From Acidobacteriota bacterium (GTDB lineage Bacteria > Acidobacteriota > Terriglobia > Terriglobales > SCQP01), in contig JAKASR010000001.1 in the NCBI GenBank assembly GCA_021818955.1, positions 186,001 to 250,000 of the forward strand: a stretch of DNA of 64,000 nt. Reading direction: 5' to 3'. Position numbers and translations under genes: made by a program. The notes under the pieces were generated by a model that ran no database searches, was not told where the DNA came from, and saw only the letters and a list, made by a program, of their open reading frames with translations. Of the stretch, positions 32,927-42,532 are shown in pieces. Positions within the stretch are counted from its first letter, which is position 1, and every line of letters begins with the position of its first letter.

Positions 32927-34641
32927 ACTTCTCCGGTCCACGTTTCCGCCAAGTGTTGCCGGCGGCCGCGCTGCTGGCTTGCGCCGCCGGATTAGCGGCA
33001 CCAGCCGGCGCCGCCCGGCCGGGAGGGGCGCGCGAGCCGGCGCCGGCGGCGCGCACCCAGGCGACGCCAACGCGGCCGTCATTGCCGCCGCTGCTGCCGC
33101 CGGCCGCGCTGCTCGAGCCGCACGCCACCACCGCCTGGCCGATGTACAACGGCGATTATTCCGGCAGCCGCTTCAGCACGCTGCAGCGAATCAATGCCGG
33201 CAACGTGCGCCGCCTGGTTCCAGTCTGGATCTACCAGGTGAGCGGCGGCGGCTTTGGCGCGGCGCAGGTGATGGGCGGCGTGGACGCCACGCCGCTGATG
33301 GTCAACGGGGTGTTATATTTCACCGTTCCGGACCATGTTTTCGCGGTGGATGCCCGCACCGGCACGTTGATCTGGCGCTTCAACTGGGTCAATCACGGCG
33401 GCTTGCTCATCGTCGGCAATCGCGGCGTGGGGATGAGCGGCAACCGGCTGTATTTCATGACGCCGGATAACTGGCTGGTCTGCCTGAACGCCCGCACCGG
33501 CAAGGAAATCTGGCAGAAGAGCATCGCCGACCCGCGCCTGGGGTATTTTTCCAGCGGCGTCCCGCTGGTGGTGGGCAATCATGTGATCGTCAACGCCGGG
33601 GGCGACACGCTCGATCTGCGCGCCTACCTGGAGTCGCGCGACACCCGCACCGGCGCCTTGCAATGGCGCTGGTACGTCGATCCTTCCGCCGGCCAGCCGG
33701 GCGCCGACACCTGGCCCGACGCCAGCGCCCGCCTGCACGGCGGCGGCAATCCCTGGGTGCCCGCCACTTACGACCCCAAGCTCAATCTGGTCTATGCCGC
33801 CACCGGCAATCCCAACCCCGTCTATGCCGGGCAGGGGCGCCTCGGCCGCGATCTTTACACCGGCTCGCTGGTGGCAATCAATCCGGATACCGGCAAACTG
33901 GCCTGGTACTTCCAAGGCAATCCGCACGACACCCACGATTGGGATCAAACCGAGCCGCCGGTCTTATTCGACGCCAAAATTCACGGCCACATGCGGCCGC
34001 TGGTGGCGCAAGCCTCGCGCGACGGCTATTTCTTCGTGCTGAACCGCCGCACCGGCAAGGCCTATGTTTCCACGCCATTTATCCCGCTGAACTGGTCGTT
34101 GGGCGTGAACCAGCGCGGCGAGCCGATTCCCAATCCCAAAGTCATTCCCACCACCGACGGCAACCTGGTGTCGGTCACGGCCGGCGGCGCCACCAACTGG
34201 TTTCCGTCGAGCTACGACCCGCAAACCGGGCTCTTCTACGTCAACTGCGCCGAGGGTTACAGCATCGCGTATTTGCAATCCACCAGCAAAAAAGCCAGCG
34301 GCTTCGCCGGTCGCGCGGTCACGCTCAAGTCGCAGGGGATGCTCAAGGCGCTGAGCGTCAAAACCGGCAAGATGGTTTGGCAGCATATTTATCCCGACCA
34401 GTGGGGCGAGGATAGCGGCATTCTCACCACCGCCGGACACCTGCTCATTACCGGCGACAGCGCCGGCAATCTGATCGCCTATAACCCCAAAAACGGCAAG
34501 ATTCTCTGGCATTATCATCTGCTCTCGCCGGTGTCGAACGGCCCGGAAACGTTCCTGCTCGATGGGCACCAATATCTGGTGGTCGGCGCCGGACCCTATC
34601 TTTATGCGTTTCGCGTGATGCCGTCTTCGGGGCTGAATTAA
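32923..34641 (+). CDS. PQQ-dependent (quinoprotein) dehydrogenase
   Basis: The 572-residue protein has a signal peptide (AAALLACAAGLAAPAGA). An eight-bladed propeller of PQQ-type tryptophan-docking repeats follows: YNGDYSGSRFSTLQRINAGNV, VFAVDARTGTLIWRF, LVCLNARTGKEIWQK, NPDTGKLAWYFQ, LSVKTGKMVWQH and YNPKNGKILWHY. It should oxidise an alcohol, aldose or similar substrate in the periplasm. There is no fused heme domain; the cytochrome is encoded directly upstream with overlapping codons. A strong hairpin 49 bp downstream probably ends the transcript. Confidence 0.9.
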   Translation: MNFSGPRFRQVLPAAALLACAAGLAAPAGAARPGGAREPAPAARTQATPTRPSLPPLLPPAALLEPHATTAWPMYNGDYSGSRFSTLQRINAGNVRRLVPVWIYQVSGGGFGAAQVMGGVDATPLMVNGVLYFTVPDHVFAVDARTGTLIWRFNWVNHGGLLIVGNRGVGMSGNRLYFMTPDNWLVCLNARTGKEIWQKSIADPRLGYFSSGVPLVVGNHVIVNAGGDTLDLRAYLESRDTRTGALQWRWYVDPSAGQPGADTWPDASARLHGGGNPWVPATYDPKLNLVYAATGNPNPVYAGQGRLGRDLYTGSLVAINPDTGKLAWYFQGNPHDTHDWDQTEPPVLFDAKIHGHMRPLVAQASRDGYFFVLNRRTGKAYVSTPFIPLNWSLGVNQRGEPIPNPKVIPTTDGNLVSVTAGGATNWFPSSYDPQTGLFYVNCAEGYSIAYLQSTSKKASGFAGRAVTLKSQGMLKALSVKTGKMVWQHIYPDQWGEDSGILTTAGHLLITGDSAGNLIAYNPKNGKILWHYHLLSPVSNGPETFLLDGHQYLVVGAGPYLYAFRVMPSSGLN

Positions 34642-34689
34642 TCGCCCGCCAGCGGCGGCACGAACGAAACAGTTAACGCCGAAGGATAA

Positions 34690-34722
34690 AAGCCGCGGGC
34701 GCCATTCGAACGCCCGCGGCTT
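34690..34722. terminator. Strong hairpin between convergent genes
   Basis: AAGCCGCGGGCG and CGCCCGCGGCTT form a perfect 12-bp stem with a 9-base loop between the convergent PQQ dehydrogenase and post-COAP-1 genes. There is no long T-run, but the A/T ends give weak tails on both strands. It fits a bidirectional terminator. Confidence 0.7.
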
Positions 34723-34767
34723 GGGGATGCAATGGGCGTAAAGCCGCATCGCGCATCGCCGGCATGA

Positions 34768-35775
34768 TTAGTGATGCATTTGGGCCGACGCGGTCGCGTC
34801 CGCTTCCAAGGTGGAGAGGCAGTGTCCGTGGGCGCTGTGGATTGTAATATTGCCACCCCCCATCTGCCCGCTCGCCTGATAGCCGTTCGAAAGTTGGATG
34901 GAGAAGCTATCCACTCCGCTGCCGTTATCGGTGACCCACACCGTGAAGGTATAACCCGCCATGCCGTTGACGATAGCCGTACCCTGGATCTCGCGTTCGG
35001 TCGCCGACAGCACGATGTAATTGGTAATCGACGCGGATTGCACCATCATCGGCGGGGCCGAGCCTTGATCGTTGTATTCCAAATGGCCCCAGAAGCCGCC
35101 ATTGCGGATTCCGCCATGCACGCCGAAGTTGGCTTTGGCGCCGTCCGGAGCGAGAATCCAGCCGCCACCGGTAACGAAGTCGCGGCAGACCGGGCAGCTT
35201 TCCGTTGATTCGGTCGAGATGGTGAGGGTCGAGGGATAGCCAATCTGAGCGGTGATCGAGCCCGAGGCACTCACCAAATTGTAGAGATTGCCGCCAATCG
35301 GCAGCAGCAAGCTGACTTCACCGCCGGCGGGGCTGAACAGGGAAGCAAACGATCCGCCGGTGACGGTCAACTCGCCCTCCAGCACGGCCGTGGTCGATTC
35401 CGCCGCCTGTTCGAGCGCATAAAAGGTGATTTGTCCGGTCAGGCTTCCCTGAGCAGACACATAGGTGAAATTCAGCGGTTGCGATGCGCTGACCAGAAAG
35501 CTGCCCCCCGAGGTCGCGGTCAGGGTAAGCAGGGTATCCGAACTTCCGCTGAGCGTGTACGATCCGGTCGAAGCGAGCGCGCCGGTGCCAAAAGCGCTGC
35601 CGGAAAGCGAACAACCGCAGGCCAATTGAATGGTTCCCCCGCCCGTACTGGTGAAATGGAAGGCCTGATAGCTATCACCCAGCACGATCTGGCTTTGCGC
35701 GGCAGCGCTAATCGCGAACACGCCCAGCATCAGGCCGAGCCAAGCGGCCATTTTGAGCCATGGTTTCCTTGTCAT
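34768..35775 (-). CDS. Secreted protein with post-COAP-1 domain
   Basis: The 335-residue protein has a signal peptide ending ISAAAQS and a Ser/Thr/Gly-rich beta region. The C-terminal domain contains DFVTGGGWILAPDGAKANFGVHGGIRNGGFWGHLEYND and a GYTFTVWVTDNG strand, the pattern of post-COAP-1 domains found in extracellular proteins. Two paired cysteines (CPVC) precede that domain. AAAGGAG lies 7 bp before the start. A role at the cell surface is likely; no enzymatic activity can be named. Confidence 0.82.
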   Translation of the reverse strand: MTRKPWLKMAAWLGLMLGVFAISAAAQSQIVLGDSYQAFHFTSTGGGTIQLACGCSLSGSAFGTGALASTGSYTLSGSSDTLLTLTATSGGSFLVSASQPLNFTYVSAQGSLTGQITFYALEQAAESTTAVLEGELTVTGGSFASLFSPAGGEVSLLLPIGGNLYNLVSASGSITAQIGYPSTLTISTESTESCPVCRDFVTGGGWILAPDGAKANFGVHGGIRNGGFWGHLEYNDQGSAPPMMVQSASITNYIVLSATEREIQGTAIVNGMAGYTFTVWVTDNGSGVDSFSIQLSNGYQASGQMGGGNITIHSAHGHCLSTLEADATASAQMHH

Positions 35776-36302
35776 TGAATGCTCCTTTGGAAAAATATTT
35801 TACTTTTGCAGGTGCGTGCCAAGCTGGCCGCAGCCGTAACGGCGCGAGTCAAACGAGGTGGCGTACGCCTGTATACAAATTGCTTCGCAACTCAAGTGCC
35901 AGTGCCGGCACGGATAGCGGAAGCCGCAATTTAGCGGAATTCACGCCGATTTCAAGCGGAAACCGGAAACTTTTGCGGACGATCTCATCCCCAGATGGGC
36001 AGGAACTTGCATATAAACGGACAACTTGGCACGAGAATTATCAAAGTTAATAAAAAGATCGGCGTGAAAGTTAGAAAAGCAAGCAGGAATGGCGTTTAAG
36101 TTGTGAGTAACAAGCGGGGACGGATTAAAAGCTGTCCTTTCAAACGACCCGCGGCTGACGGAAAACCATTCAGCCCCATGCCGGAATGCGGATTTCGAAT
36201 TGCGGCCAGGGCGGGCCAAGGCGTCAGCAGAAGTTCAAGCCGCGCCGCAGGCGGCAAAAAATCGGCGATCATAGAAGTACTGCGGCTGCCCGGTGGAACT
36301 GA
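35776..36302. other. Intergenic region, no feature recognised
   Basis: This 527-bp gap lies between divergent genes (secreted post-COAP-1 protein and mnmG). Composition is less GC-rich than the genes around it. It should hold both promoters, but I could not place them with confidence. No repeat of the families described here is present. Confidence 0.5.
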
Positions 36303-38306
36303 ATGGCGGCATATCGAGAGCACTACGAACTGGTGGTGGTGGGCGCGGGACACGCCGGCTGCGAAGCCGCGCTGGCGGGGGCGCGGATGGGGCTGAAGAC
36401 CGCGCTCTTCACGCTCAATCTCGACCTGATCGCGCAGATGTCGTGCAATCCCGCCATCGGCGGCATCGGCAAAGGCCACCTGGTGCGCGAGATCGATGCG
36501 CTGGGCGGGGCCATGGGGCGGGTGATTGACGAGGTCGGCATCCAATTCCGGCTGCTGAACACCAGCCGCGGGCCGGCGGTCTGGTCGCCGCGCGCGCAGG
36601 CGGATAAAAAGCAGTACCGCATCCGCATGCGCCAGGTGCTGGAAAGCGAGCCGCAACTGCACATCCGCCAGGCGGAGGTCTGCGACCTGCTGATCGAGGC
36701 TGAAGACAAGGCGGGGAGCAAGGGGCAAGGCCAGGAGTCCGCCACGGGCGCGCGGCGGCGGTGCGCCGGGGTGAAATTGCGCGACGGCCGGGAAATTGGC
36801 GCGGGCGCGGTCGTGGTGACCACGGGCACGTTTTTAAACGGCCTGATTCATGTTGGAGAAAACACCTATCCGGCGGGGCGCAGCGGCGAGCCGGCGGCGC
36901 ACCTGCTGGGCGAGACGCTCAAGCGGCTGGGGTTCAACTGCGGGCGGCTGAAGACCGGAACGCCGCCGCGGCTGGACGCGCGCAGCATCGACTGGAGCCA
37001 ATTCCAGCAGCAGCCGGGGGATGCCGAGCCGACGCCGTTTTCCTTTCAGACGGCGCGCATCGAGCGGCCGCAGATAGTCTGCCACCTGGCTTACAGCAAC
37101 GCCGCCACGCACGCGGTAATCCGCGAAAACCTGGGCCGCAGCCCGCTGTATTCGGGCCGCATACAGGGTCTGGGGCCGCGCTATTGTCCCAGCTTCGAAG
37201 ACAAAGTGGTCAAATTTCCCGATAAAGACCGGCACCAGCTTTTTCTCGAGCCGGAAGGGTTGGACACGCACGAGATTTACGTAAACGGGCTATCCACCTC
37301 GATGCCGGCGGAGGTGCAGGCGCAATTGCTGGCGACAATTCCCGGGCTGGAGCGGGCGGAGATGCTGCGGCCCGGTTACGCCATCGAATACGATTTCGTG
37401 CAGCCGACGGAGCTGACGCCGGCGCTGGAGACGAAAGCCATCGCGGGGCTGTTTCTCGCCGGCCAGATCAATGGCACCACCGGGTATGAGGAAGCCGCCT
37501 GCCAAGGCTTGATGGCCGGCATCAACGCCAGCCTGCGGGTGACGGGGCGGCCGCCGCTGGTGCTCAGCCGCACGGAATCCTATATCGGCATTTTGATCGA
37601 CGACTTGACCGCGCGCGGCGCCGACGAACCCTATCGCATGTTCACCTCGCGAGCCGAGTTCCGGCTGCATTTGCGCATCGACAATGCCGACGCGCGACTG
37701 ATGCCGTACGCGCACCGGCTGGGACTGCTCCCGGAGCCGGGCTGGCAGGCCTTTATGGCGCGCCAGGAGCGGCTGAAGTGGCTGGAGAACTGGTTTGCCC
37801 AGCAGCGTCCCGACCTGTCGCGGCCGGAGGCGGCGGCGATTGCCGCGAAATTGGGCGGGCCGCTGCCCGAGCGTCCGACGGCGGGGCAATTGTTGAAGCG
37901 TCCGGAGCTGAAATTTAGCGACTTCCTGCCGCTGGTCGAGGCGCAGGCGCCGGAGCTGGTGGCGCGGCAGCGCGAAGTGGATCCGGCCGGATGGGAAGGG
38001 AAGACGATCGAGACGCAGATCAAGTACGAAGGCTACCTGGAGCAACAGCAGCGGCAGATCGCGCAACTGCGGGCGGCGGAGCGGCAGACCATCCCCGCCG
38101 GATTCGATTACCATGCCCTGCCGGGGCTGTCGCGCGAAATGCGCGAAAAGCTCAGCCGGGTGCAGCCGATGACCCTGGGCCAGGCCTCACGCATCCCGGG
38201 GGTGACCCCGGCGGCGGTCTCGCTGCTGCACGTGCACCTGGAGCTGGCGCGCCGGACGGGGACGAAACGTTCGGCCGCAGCGGGCACGCAAGGAGAGAGG
38301 ATGTAG
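36303..38306 (+). CDS. mnmG: tRNA uridine-5-carboxymethylaminomethyl synthase MnmG
   Basis: The 667-residue protein has the FAD-binding [17 protein letters not shown], the family signature [23 protein letters not shown] and [11 protein letters not shown]-like and [12 protein letters not shown] segments. It also has [14 protein letters not shown] and the C-terminal [14 protein letters not shown] region that binds MnmE. With MnmE it modifies the wobble uridine of several tRNAs. It is slightly longer than most family members because of an insertion around residues 138-150 ([15 protein letters not shown]). No mnmE or rsmG lies beside it. Confidence 0.96.
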   Translation: MAAYREHYELVVVGAGHAGCEAALAGARMGLKTALFTLNLDLIAQMSCNPAIGGIGKGHLVREIDALGGAMGRVIDEVGIQFRLLNTSRGPAVWSPRAQADKKQYRIRMRQVLESEPQLHIRQAEVCDLLIEAEDKAGSKGQGQESATGARRRCAGVKLRDGREIGAGAVVVTTGTFLNGLIHVGENTYPAGRSGEPAAHLLGETLKRLGFNCGRLKTGTPPRLDARSIDWSQFQQQPGDAEPTPFSFQTARIERPQIVCHLAYSNAATHAVIRENLGRSPLYSGRIQGLGPRYCPSFEDKVVKFPDKDRHQLFLEPEGLDTHEIYVNGLSTSMPAEVQAQLLATIPGLERAEMLRPGYAIEYDFVQPTELTPALETKAIAGLFLAGQINGTTGYEEAACQGLMAGINASLRVTGRPPLVLSRTESYIGILIDDLTARGADEPYRMFTSRAEFRLHLRIDNADARLMPYAHRLGLLPEPGWQAFMARQERLKWLENWFAQQRPDLSRPEAAAIAAKLGGPLPERPTAGQLLKRPELKFSDFLPLVEAQAPELVARQREVDPAGWEGKTIETQIKYEGYLEQQQRQIAQLRAAERQTIPAGFDYHALPGLSREMREKLSRVQPMTLGQASRIPGVTPAAVSLLHVHLELARRTGTKRSAAAGTQGERM

Positions 38307-38401
38307 GAGCAGGGTGGCCCACGTCAGCGCTGCCTGTTATAAAAGTTACTTTATTTTCAACTATTTACGTGAAACTTAAAAATGGGAATTCCGCCTCGGG
38401 C

Positions 38402-38414
38402 ATTGTGTCACAAT
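38402..38414. promoter_or_regulatory. Palindrome ATTGTG-T-CACAAT upstream of the M16 peptidase
   Basis: A perfect 6-bp inverted repeat around one base lies about 80 bp upstream of the M16 peptidase start, in the only AT-rich patch of the 188-bp gap after mnmG. It could be an operator. No matching regulator is encoded nearby. Confidence 0.35.
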
Positions 38415-38494
38415 AAAAACAGGCTGGGCAGCACGGAGCCAAGTATGGGGGCGCTGGCCGGTCTTTGGTTCAAAGCTTTAATAGAGGTAGGCCG

Positions 38495-39799
38495 GTGTCC
38501 AGCGTAATGACCAGCCCGAACCCTGCCACTGCCACCGGCATTCAACGCACCATCCTGCCCAATGGGATGATGGTGGTGACCGAACGCATGCCGCACGTGC
38601 GCTCGATCTCAATCGGGCTATGGCTGCGGAGCGGATCGCGGCATGAGACAGCGGATGAAAACGGGATAACCCATTTCATCGAACACATGCTGTTTAAAGG
38701 CACCACAACGCGCAGCGCCGAGGAAATTGCGCGTTCGGTGGATTCGATCGGCGGCAACCTGGACGCCTTTACCGCGAAAGAGACCGTCTGCTTCAGCGCC
38801 AAGGTGCTGGACGAGCACCTGCCGATCGCGCTCGACGTGTTAGCCGATCTGGTGCAGAATCCCCTGTTCCGCGCCGAAGACATCGACCGCGAGCGCGGCG
38901 TGATTTTGCAAGAGATCAAGATGGACGAGGACAATCCGGACTACCTCGTGCACGAGCTGTTTACGCAGAATTTCTGGAAGGAGCATCCGCTGGGGCGCCC
39001 GATACTGGGCACGAAAGAGACGATGCGGGCGATGCAGCAGCCCAAGCTGCTGCGCTACTACGGCGAATGCTTTACCGCCAACAACCTGGTCTTCGCCGCC
39101 GCCGGCAACCTGGAGCACGAGAACGTGGTGGAACAGGTGCTGCGGCGCTTCGAGCGGCTAAAGGCGGTCTCGAACGGGCATGTGGACGTCCCGCCGCGCA
39201 ACCACGCGCGGATAATTTTGCGCAACAAGAAGCAACTGGAGCAGGTGCAGGTCTGCCTGGGACTGCCCGCCTACCCCATCGTGCACGATCAACGCTATGC
39301 CTGGTCGGTGCTGAATACGGTGGCCGGCGGCGGCATGTCGTCGCGGTTGTTTCAGAACATCCGCGAGCGCCAGGGGCTGGCCTATTCGGTGTATAGCGAT
39401 CTCAGCCCGTACCGCGACGCGGGCGTGTTCAGCGTCTTCGCCGGCACCAGCGCCAGCACCGTGCGCCAGGTGGTGCACTCGATCGTGCAGGAGTTGCGCG
39501 ATTTCCGCGAGCGTCCAATACCGGCGGAGGAGCTGCGGCGCGCTAAAGATAATTTGAAAGGCAGCCTGATGCTGGGGCTGGAATCGACCGGGGCGCGGAT
39601 GTCGAATCTGGCGCGCCAGGAACTCTATTTTGGCCGTTATACCGGGCTGGACGAGATGATTGCCCGCATCGAAGCGGTATCGGCGGAGGAAATTCAGGCG
39701 CTGGCGCGCGAATGCTTCCTGGCCGACCGGCTGGGCCTGGCGGTGCTGGGGAATCTGAACGGACTGAAAATCACCCGGGAAGACCTGAAGCTGGAATAA
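38495..39799 (+). CDS. M16 family zinc peptidase (processing-peptidase-like)
   Basis: The 434-residue protein has the inverted zinc motif HFIEH at residues 60-64 with the third ligand E140, at the canonical spacing of 76. It has GGNLDAFTAKETVCFSAKVL and, in the second half, GGGMSSRLFQNIRERQGLAYSVYS. It resembles single-domain bacterial homologues of mitochondrial processing peptidase, often called PqqL/YmxG-like. No signal peptide is visible, so it is cytoplasmic. A GAGG site 7 bp before GTG 38495 makes that start more likely than ATG 38507. Confidence 0.93.
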   Translation: MSSVMTSPNPATATGIQRTILPNGMMVVTERMPHVRSISIGLWLRSGSRHETADENGITHFIEHMLFKGTTTRSAEEIARSVDSIGGNLDAFTAKETVCFSAKVLDEHLPIALDVLADLVQNPLFRAEDIDRERGVILQEIKMDEDNPDYLVHELFTQNFWKEHPLGRPILGTKETMRAMQQPKLLRYYGECFTANNLVFAAAGNLEHENVVEQVLRRFERLKAVSNGHVDVPPRNHARIILRNKKQLEQVQVCLGLPAYPIVHDQRYAWSVLNTVAGGGMSSRLFQNIRERQGLAYSVYSDLSPYRDAGVFSVFAGTSASTVRQVVHSIVQELRDFRERPIPAEELRRAKDNLKGSLMLGLESTGARMSNLARQELYFGRYTGLDEMIARIEAVSAEEIQALARECFLADRLGLAVLGNLNGLKITREDLKLE

Positions 39800-39839
39800 A
39801 GCGAGCTAAGCCGCCGAGGCAAATACAAGAAGGATGCGC

Positions 39840-40334
39840 ATGCCTAATCATGCCCCACCCGCGGCGGACGTTCGCCCGATCGCCTCGCCGCGGCTGACCT
39901 TCAAAGATTCCGCCAAGGCGATTGAGTTTTATCAGCGCGCGCTCGGGGCGCGCGAAATCTTCCGCTTCGAGGTGGAAGGGCACATTCCGCACGCCGAGAT
40001 CGCCATCGGCGATTCCCTCCTGATGCTGGCGGAAGAATGGCCGGAAGGCGGACGTTTCAGCGCCGAGACGCTGGGCAGCTCGCCGGTTTGGCTCAGCATC
40101 CGCGTCGCCGACGTGGATGCCTTCGCCGCGCGCGCGATCGCCGCCGGGATGGCGGTGAAGCTGCCCATGCAGGACCAGTTCTACGGCCATCGGGAGATTT
40201 TGCTGGGCGATCCGTTTGGCTACACCTGGAACCTGTTTACCGTGACGGAAGAGATGCCGGTGGAAGAGATGCACCGGCGGATGAAGGGAATCTCCACCGG
40301 GCCGGAAGGCGGAGAGTTGAAGGTTAAAAGCTAA
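39840..40334 (+). CDS. VOC/glyoxalase-family protein (PhnB-like)
   Basis: The 164-residue protein has an N-terminal segment ASPRLTFKDSAKAIEFYQRALGA and the C-terminal strand GHREILLGDPFGYTWNLFT, the beta-alpha-beta-beta-beta pattern of VOC proteins in the PhnB-like subgroup. Possible metal ligands are a histidine in GHIPHAEI and the glutamate of HREILL. The substrate is unknown. An AAGGA site sits at the proper distance from the ATG at 39840; the upstream ATG at 39834 is too close to it. It follows the peptidase gene by 40 bp. Confidence 0.87.
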   Translation: MPNHAPPAADVRPIASPRLTFKDSAKAIEFYQRALGAREIFRFEVEGHIPHAEIAIGDSLLMLAEEWPEGGRFSAETLGSSPVWLSIRVADVDAFAARAIAAGMAVKLPMQDQFYGHREILLGDPFGYTWNLFTVTEEMPVEEMHRRMKGISTGPEGGELKVKS

Positions 40335-40461
40335 GGCCGGTAAAGCCGCCGAGTTAAAAGCGGTCAAATCCAGAGAGAACCGCGGCGGGTTATTCCCGGG
40401 AATAAACTTTGAAAGCGCAGGCCAGGCGGTCCGCGCGCCCAGGGAATCTCGCGAGATTACA

Positions 40462-41511
40462 ATGGATGCCATGCAGGCGATCGTGCATTATGCGCTGGCA
40501 GCGGGCGCGGTGGAGTTGCGCGAGCTGGCGAAGCCGCCGGCGCCGGGCGCGGGCGAAGTGCTGCTGCGCGTGGGCGCGGTTTCGGTTTGCGGCAGCGATG
40601 TACACCAGTACCGCAATACCCAGAGCTGGCCGGTGCGCGTGCCGGTGGTGCTGGGACACGAGTTCTGCGGCACGGTGGCGGCGGCGGGGGCGGGGGCGAA
40701 CGAATGGCGGGAAGGCGACCGGGTGGCGAGCGAAACGGCGGCGCGCATTTGCGGGCAATGCGCGTATTGCAGGCGGGGAGAATACAACCTGTGTCCCGAG
40801 CGGCAGGGGTTTGGCTATGGCCTGGATGGCGCGATGGCGGATTACGTTTTAACGCCGGCGCGCTGCCTGCACCGGCTGCCGGCGAAGCTGGACTTCACGC
40901 TGGCGGCGCTGACCGAGCCGGCGTGCGTGGCCTATAACGCGGTCTGCCGGCGGACCCGCATCGAGCCGGGCGACACGGTGATCGTGCTGGGTCCGGGGCC
41001 GATCGGGCTGCTTTGCGCCGCCATGGCGCGGCTGAGCGGCGCGGGCCGGGTGATCGTGGCCGGGCTCAAGGCGGATGCCGCGCGGCTGGAGATCGCGGTG
41101 GCGATGGGCGCCGACCTGACCTGGCAACTGGATGAGGGCGACTGGCGGACGGCCTTGCGCGAGTTGGACGATGGGCTGGGGGCGGCGGCTGTGCTGGACG
41201 CCAGCGGCGCCTCGGCGGCACTAGCGACGGCGCTGGCGATGGCGCGTCCGGGGGGGCAGATCACCAAGGTGGGGTGGGGGCCGCAGCCGCTGGGCTGCAG
41301 CCTCGATCCGCTAGTGCAAAAGGCGCTGACGCTGCGCGGCAGCTTCAGCCACAATTATCCGATCTGGGAAGCGGTGCTGGCGCTGCTGGGCGAGGGGCGG
41401 TTGCAGGTGCAGCCGATCATCTCGCGCGTGGCCAGGCTCGAGGAATGGAAGGCCTGCTTCGACGGCATGCATCAGGGGCGGCTGGTCAAGGCGGTGCTGA
41501 CGCCGGCGTAA
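40462..41511 (+). CDS. Zinc-dependent medium-chain alcohol dehydrogenase
   Basis: The 349-residue protein has the catalytic zinc ligand C43 (VSVCGSD) with H66-E67 (LGHEFCG). The structural zinc cysteines C97, C100, C103 and C111 are present, as is a Rossmann NAD(P) motif near residue 175 (VLGPGPIGLL). It resembles threonine, sorbitol and galactitol dehydrogenases, so a polyol or secondary alcohol substrate is probable. It sits 3 bp before the sulfotransferase gene, so the two form an operon. Confidence 0.92.
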   Translation: MDAMQAIVHYALAAGAVELRELAKPPAPGAGEVLLRVGAVSVCGSDVHQYRNTQSWPVRVPVVLGHEFCGTVAAAGAGANEWREGDRVASETAARICGQCAYCRRGEYNLCPERQGFGYGLDGAMADYVLTPARCLHRLPAKLDFTLAALTEPACVAYNAVCRRTRIEPGDTVIVLGPGPIGLLCAAMARLSGAGRVIVAGLKADAARLEIAVAMGADLTWQLDEGDWRTALRELDDGLGAAAVLDASGASAALATALAMARPGGQITKVGWGPQPLGCSLDPLVQKALTLRGSFSHNYPIWEAVLALLGEGRLQVQPIISRVARLEEWKACFDGMHQGRLVKAVLTPA

Positions 41512-41514
41512 ACG

Positions 41515-42387
41515 ATGTCCACCCAGCGGCTGCAAATTCTCTATATCGGCGGCAGCGGGCGGAGCGGCAGCACGCTGCTGGCGCGCATGCTGGGCGAGCT
41601 GCCCGGCTGCGTCAATATCGGCGAGCTGGCGTTATCGCTGGTGGATCGCGACCTGCGCGTGTTCGAGACGCCTTGCGGCTGCGGGCGGCCGGAAAGCGAA
41701 TGCGATTTTTGGCGGCAGGTGAACCCGCGCGCCAGCGGCCATATCCGCGAATTGGGGCTGCCGTTTCAAGCCGGGAGCCTGGGGCTGGTGTGGCGGCGCT
41801 TCCGGCGCGATGCCGCCTACCGGCAAGCGTTGCTCGACCTGCTCGACAAGCTTTACCGCCGCATTGCCGCGGCCGCGGAGGCGGAATGGATTATCGAGAC
41901 CTCGAAAAATCCGATTCCCGGCCGCATTCTGCGGCAGTTGCCGGAAGCGCGCTTCGCGCTGTTGCACCTGGTGCGCGACGCGCGCGGGGTGGTGACGAGC
42001 TGGCGGCGGCGGAAGGACTACCTGCCCAAATTGCCGCCGGGGCGGATGATCCGCGAATGGTGGCGGGCCAATCTGGGCATCGAGCGGCTGGCGCGCGAGG
42101 CCGACTTGAGTTGGCGCTGGCGCTGGGAGGATTTTCTGCAAACCCCGGCGGAGCACCTGGCGCAACTGCTCCGGGAACTGGGGCAGGGCGACGCGGAGTT
42201 GAGCTTTCTCGGCGAGAAGGTGGTGCGGCTGGTGCGGCCGCAACACGTGCTCTTCGGCAACCCCGTCAAGTTGCAGTCGGGCGAGATCCGGCTGGAAATG
42301 CCGGAGTTGCCCGCGGGCGGCGCCGGGCGCGCCATGGTGACGGCGTTGACCTGGCCGCTGCTGCGCCGCTACGGGTACTTAAAATAA
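41515..42387 (+). CDS. Sulfotransferase family protein
   Basis: The 290-residue protein starts with the 5'-phosphosulfate loop GGSGRSGSTLLARMLGE. It has the 3'-phosphate region LLHLVRDARGVVTSWRRRKDY, in which the RDAR arginines and a following serine normally bind PAPS. It would transfer sulfate to a carbohydrate, lipid or small-molecule hydroxyl. The spacing of 3 bp to the alcohol dehydrogenase gene and the ABC exporter downstream could mean a joint role in making and exporting a modified product. This is inference from order alone. Confidence 0.87.
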   Translation: MSTQRLQILYIGGSGRSGSTLLARMLGELPGCVNIGELALSLVDRDLRVFETPCGCGRPESECDFWRQVNPRASGHIRELGLPFQAGSLGLVWRRFRRDAAYRQALLDLLDKLYRRIAAAAEAEWIIETSKNPIPGRILRQLPEARFALLHLVRDARGVVTSWRRRKDYLPKLPPGRMIREWWRANLGIERLAREADLSWRWRWEDFLQTPAEHLAQLLRELGQGDAELSFLGEKVVRLVRPQHVLFGNPVKLQSGEIRLEMPELPAGGAGRAMVTALTWPLLRRYGYLK

Positions 42388-42532
42388 AGCGAACGGCGGC
42401 CGGCGATCCAGCCGCCGGCGATAGGATAAAATTCGTCAAGCCGCGGCAGTTTCGATGCTCGCCGTGGTGATATTTTCCCGGCGGAAATGGCGTATCATCC
42501 AGGCAGCCTTCCGCCGCCAACAGCCAAAATCC

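Noticed and set aside
35760-36050. 96-codon open frame in the gap before mnmG
   Set aside because: It overlaps the 5' end of the secreted post-COAP-1 gene on the other strand and has no recognisable motif or ribosome site.
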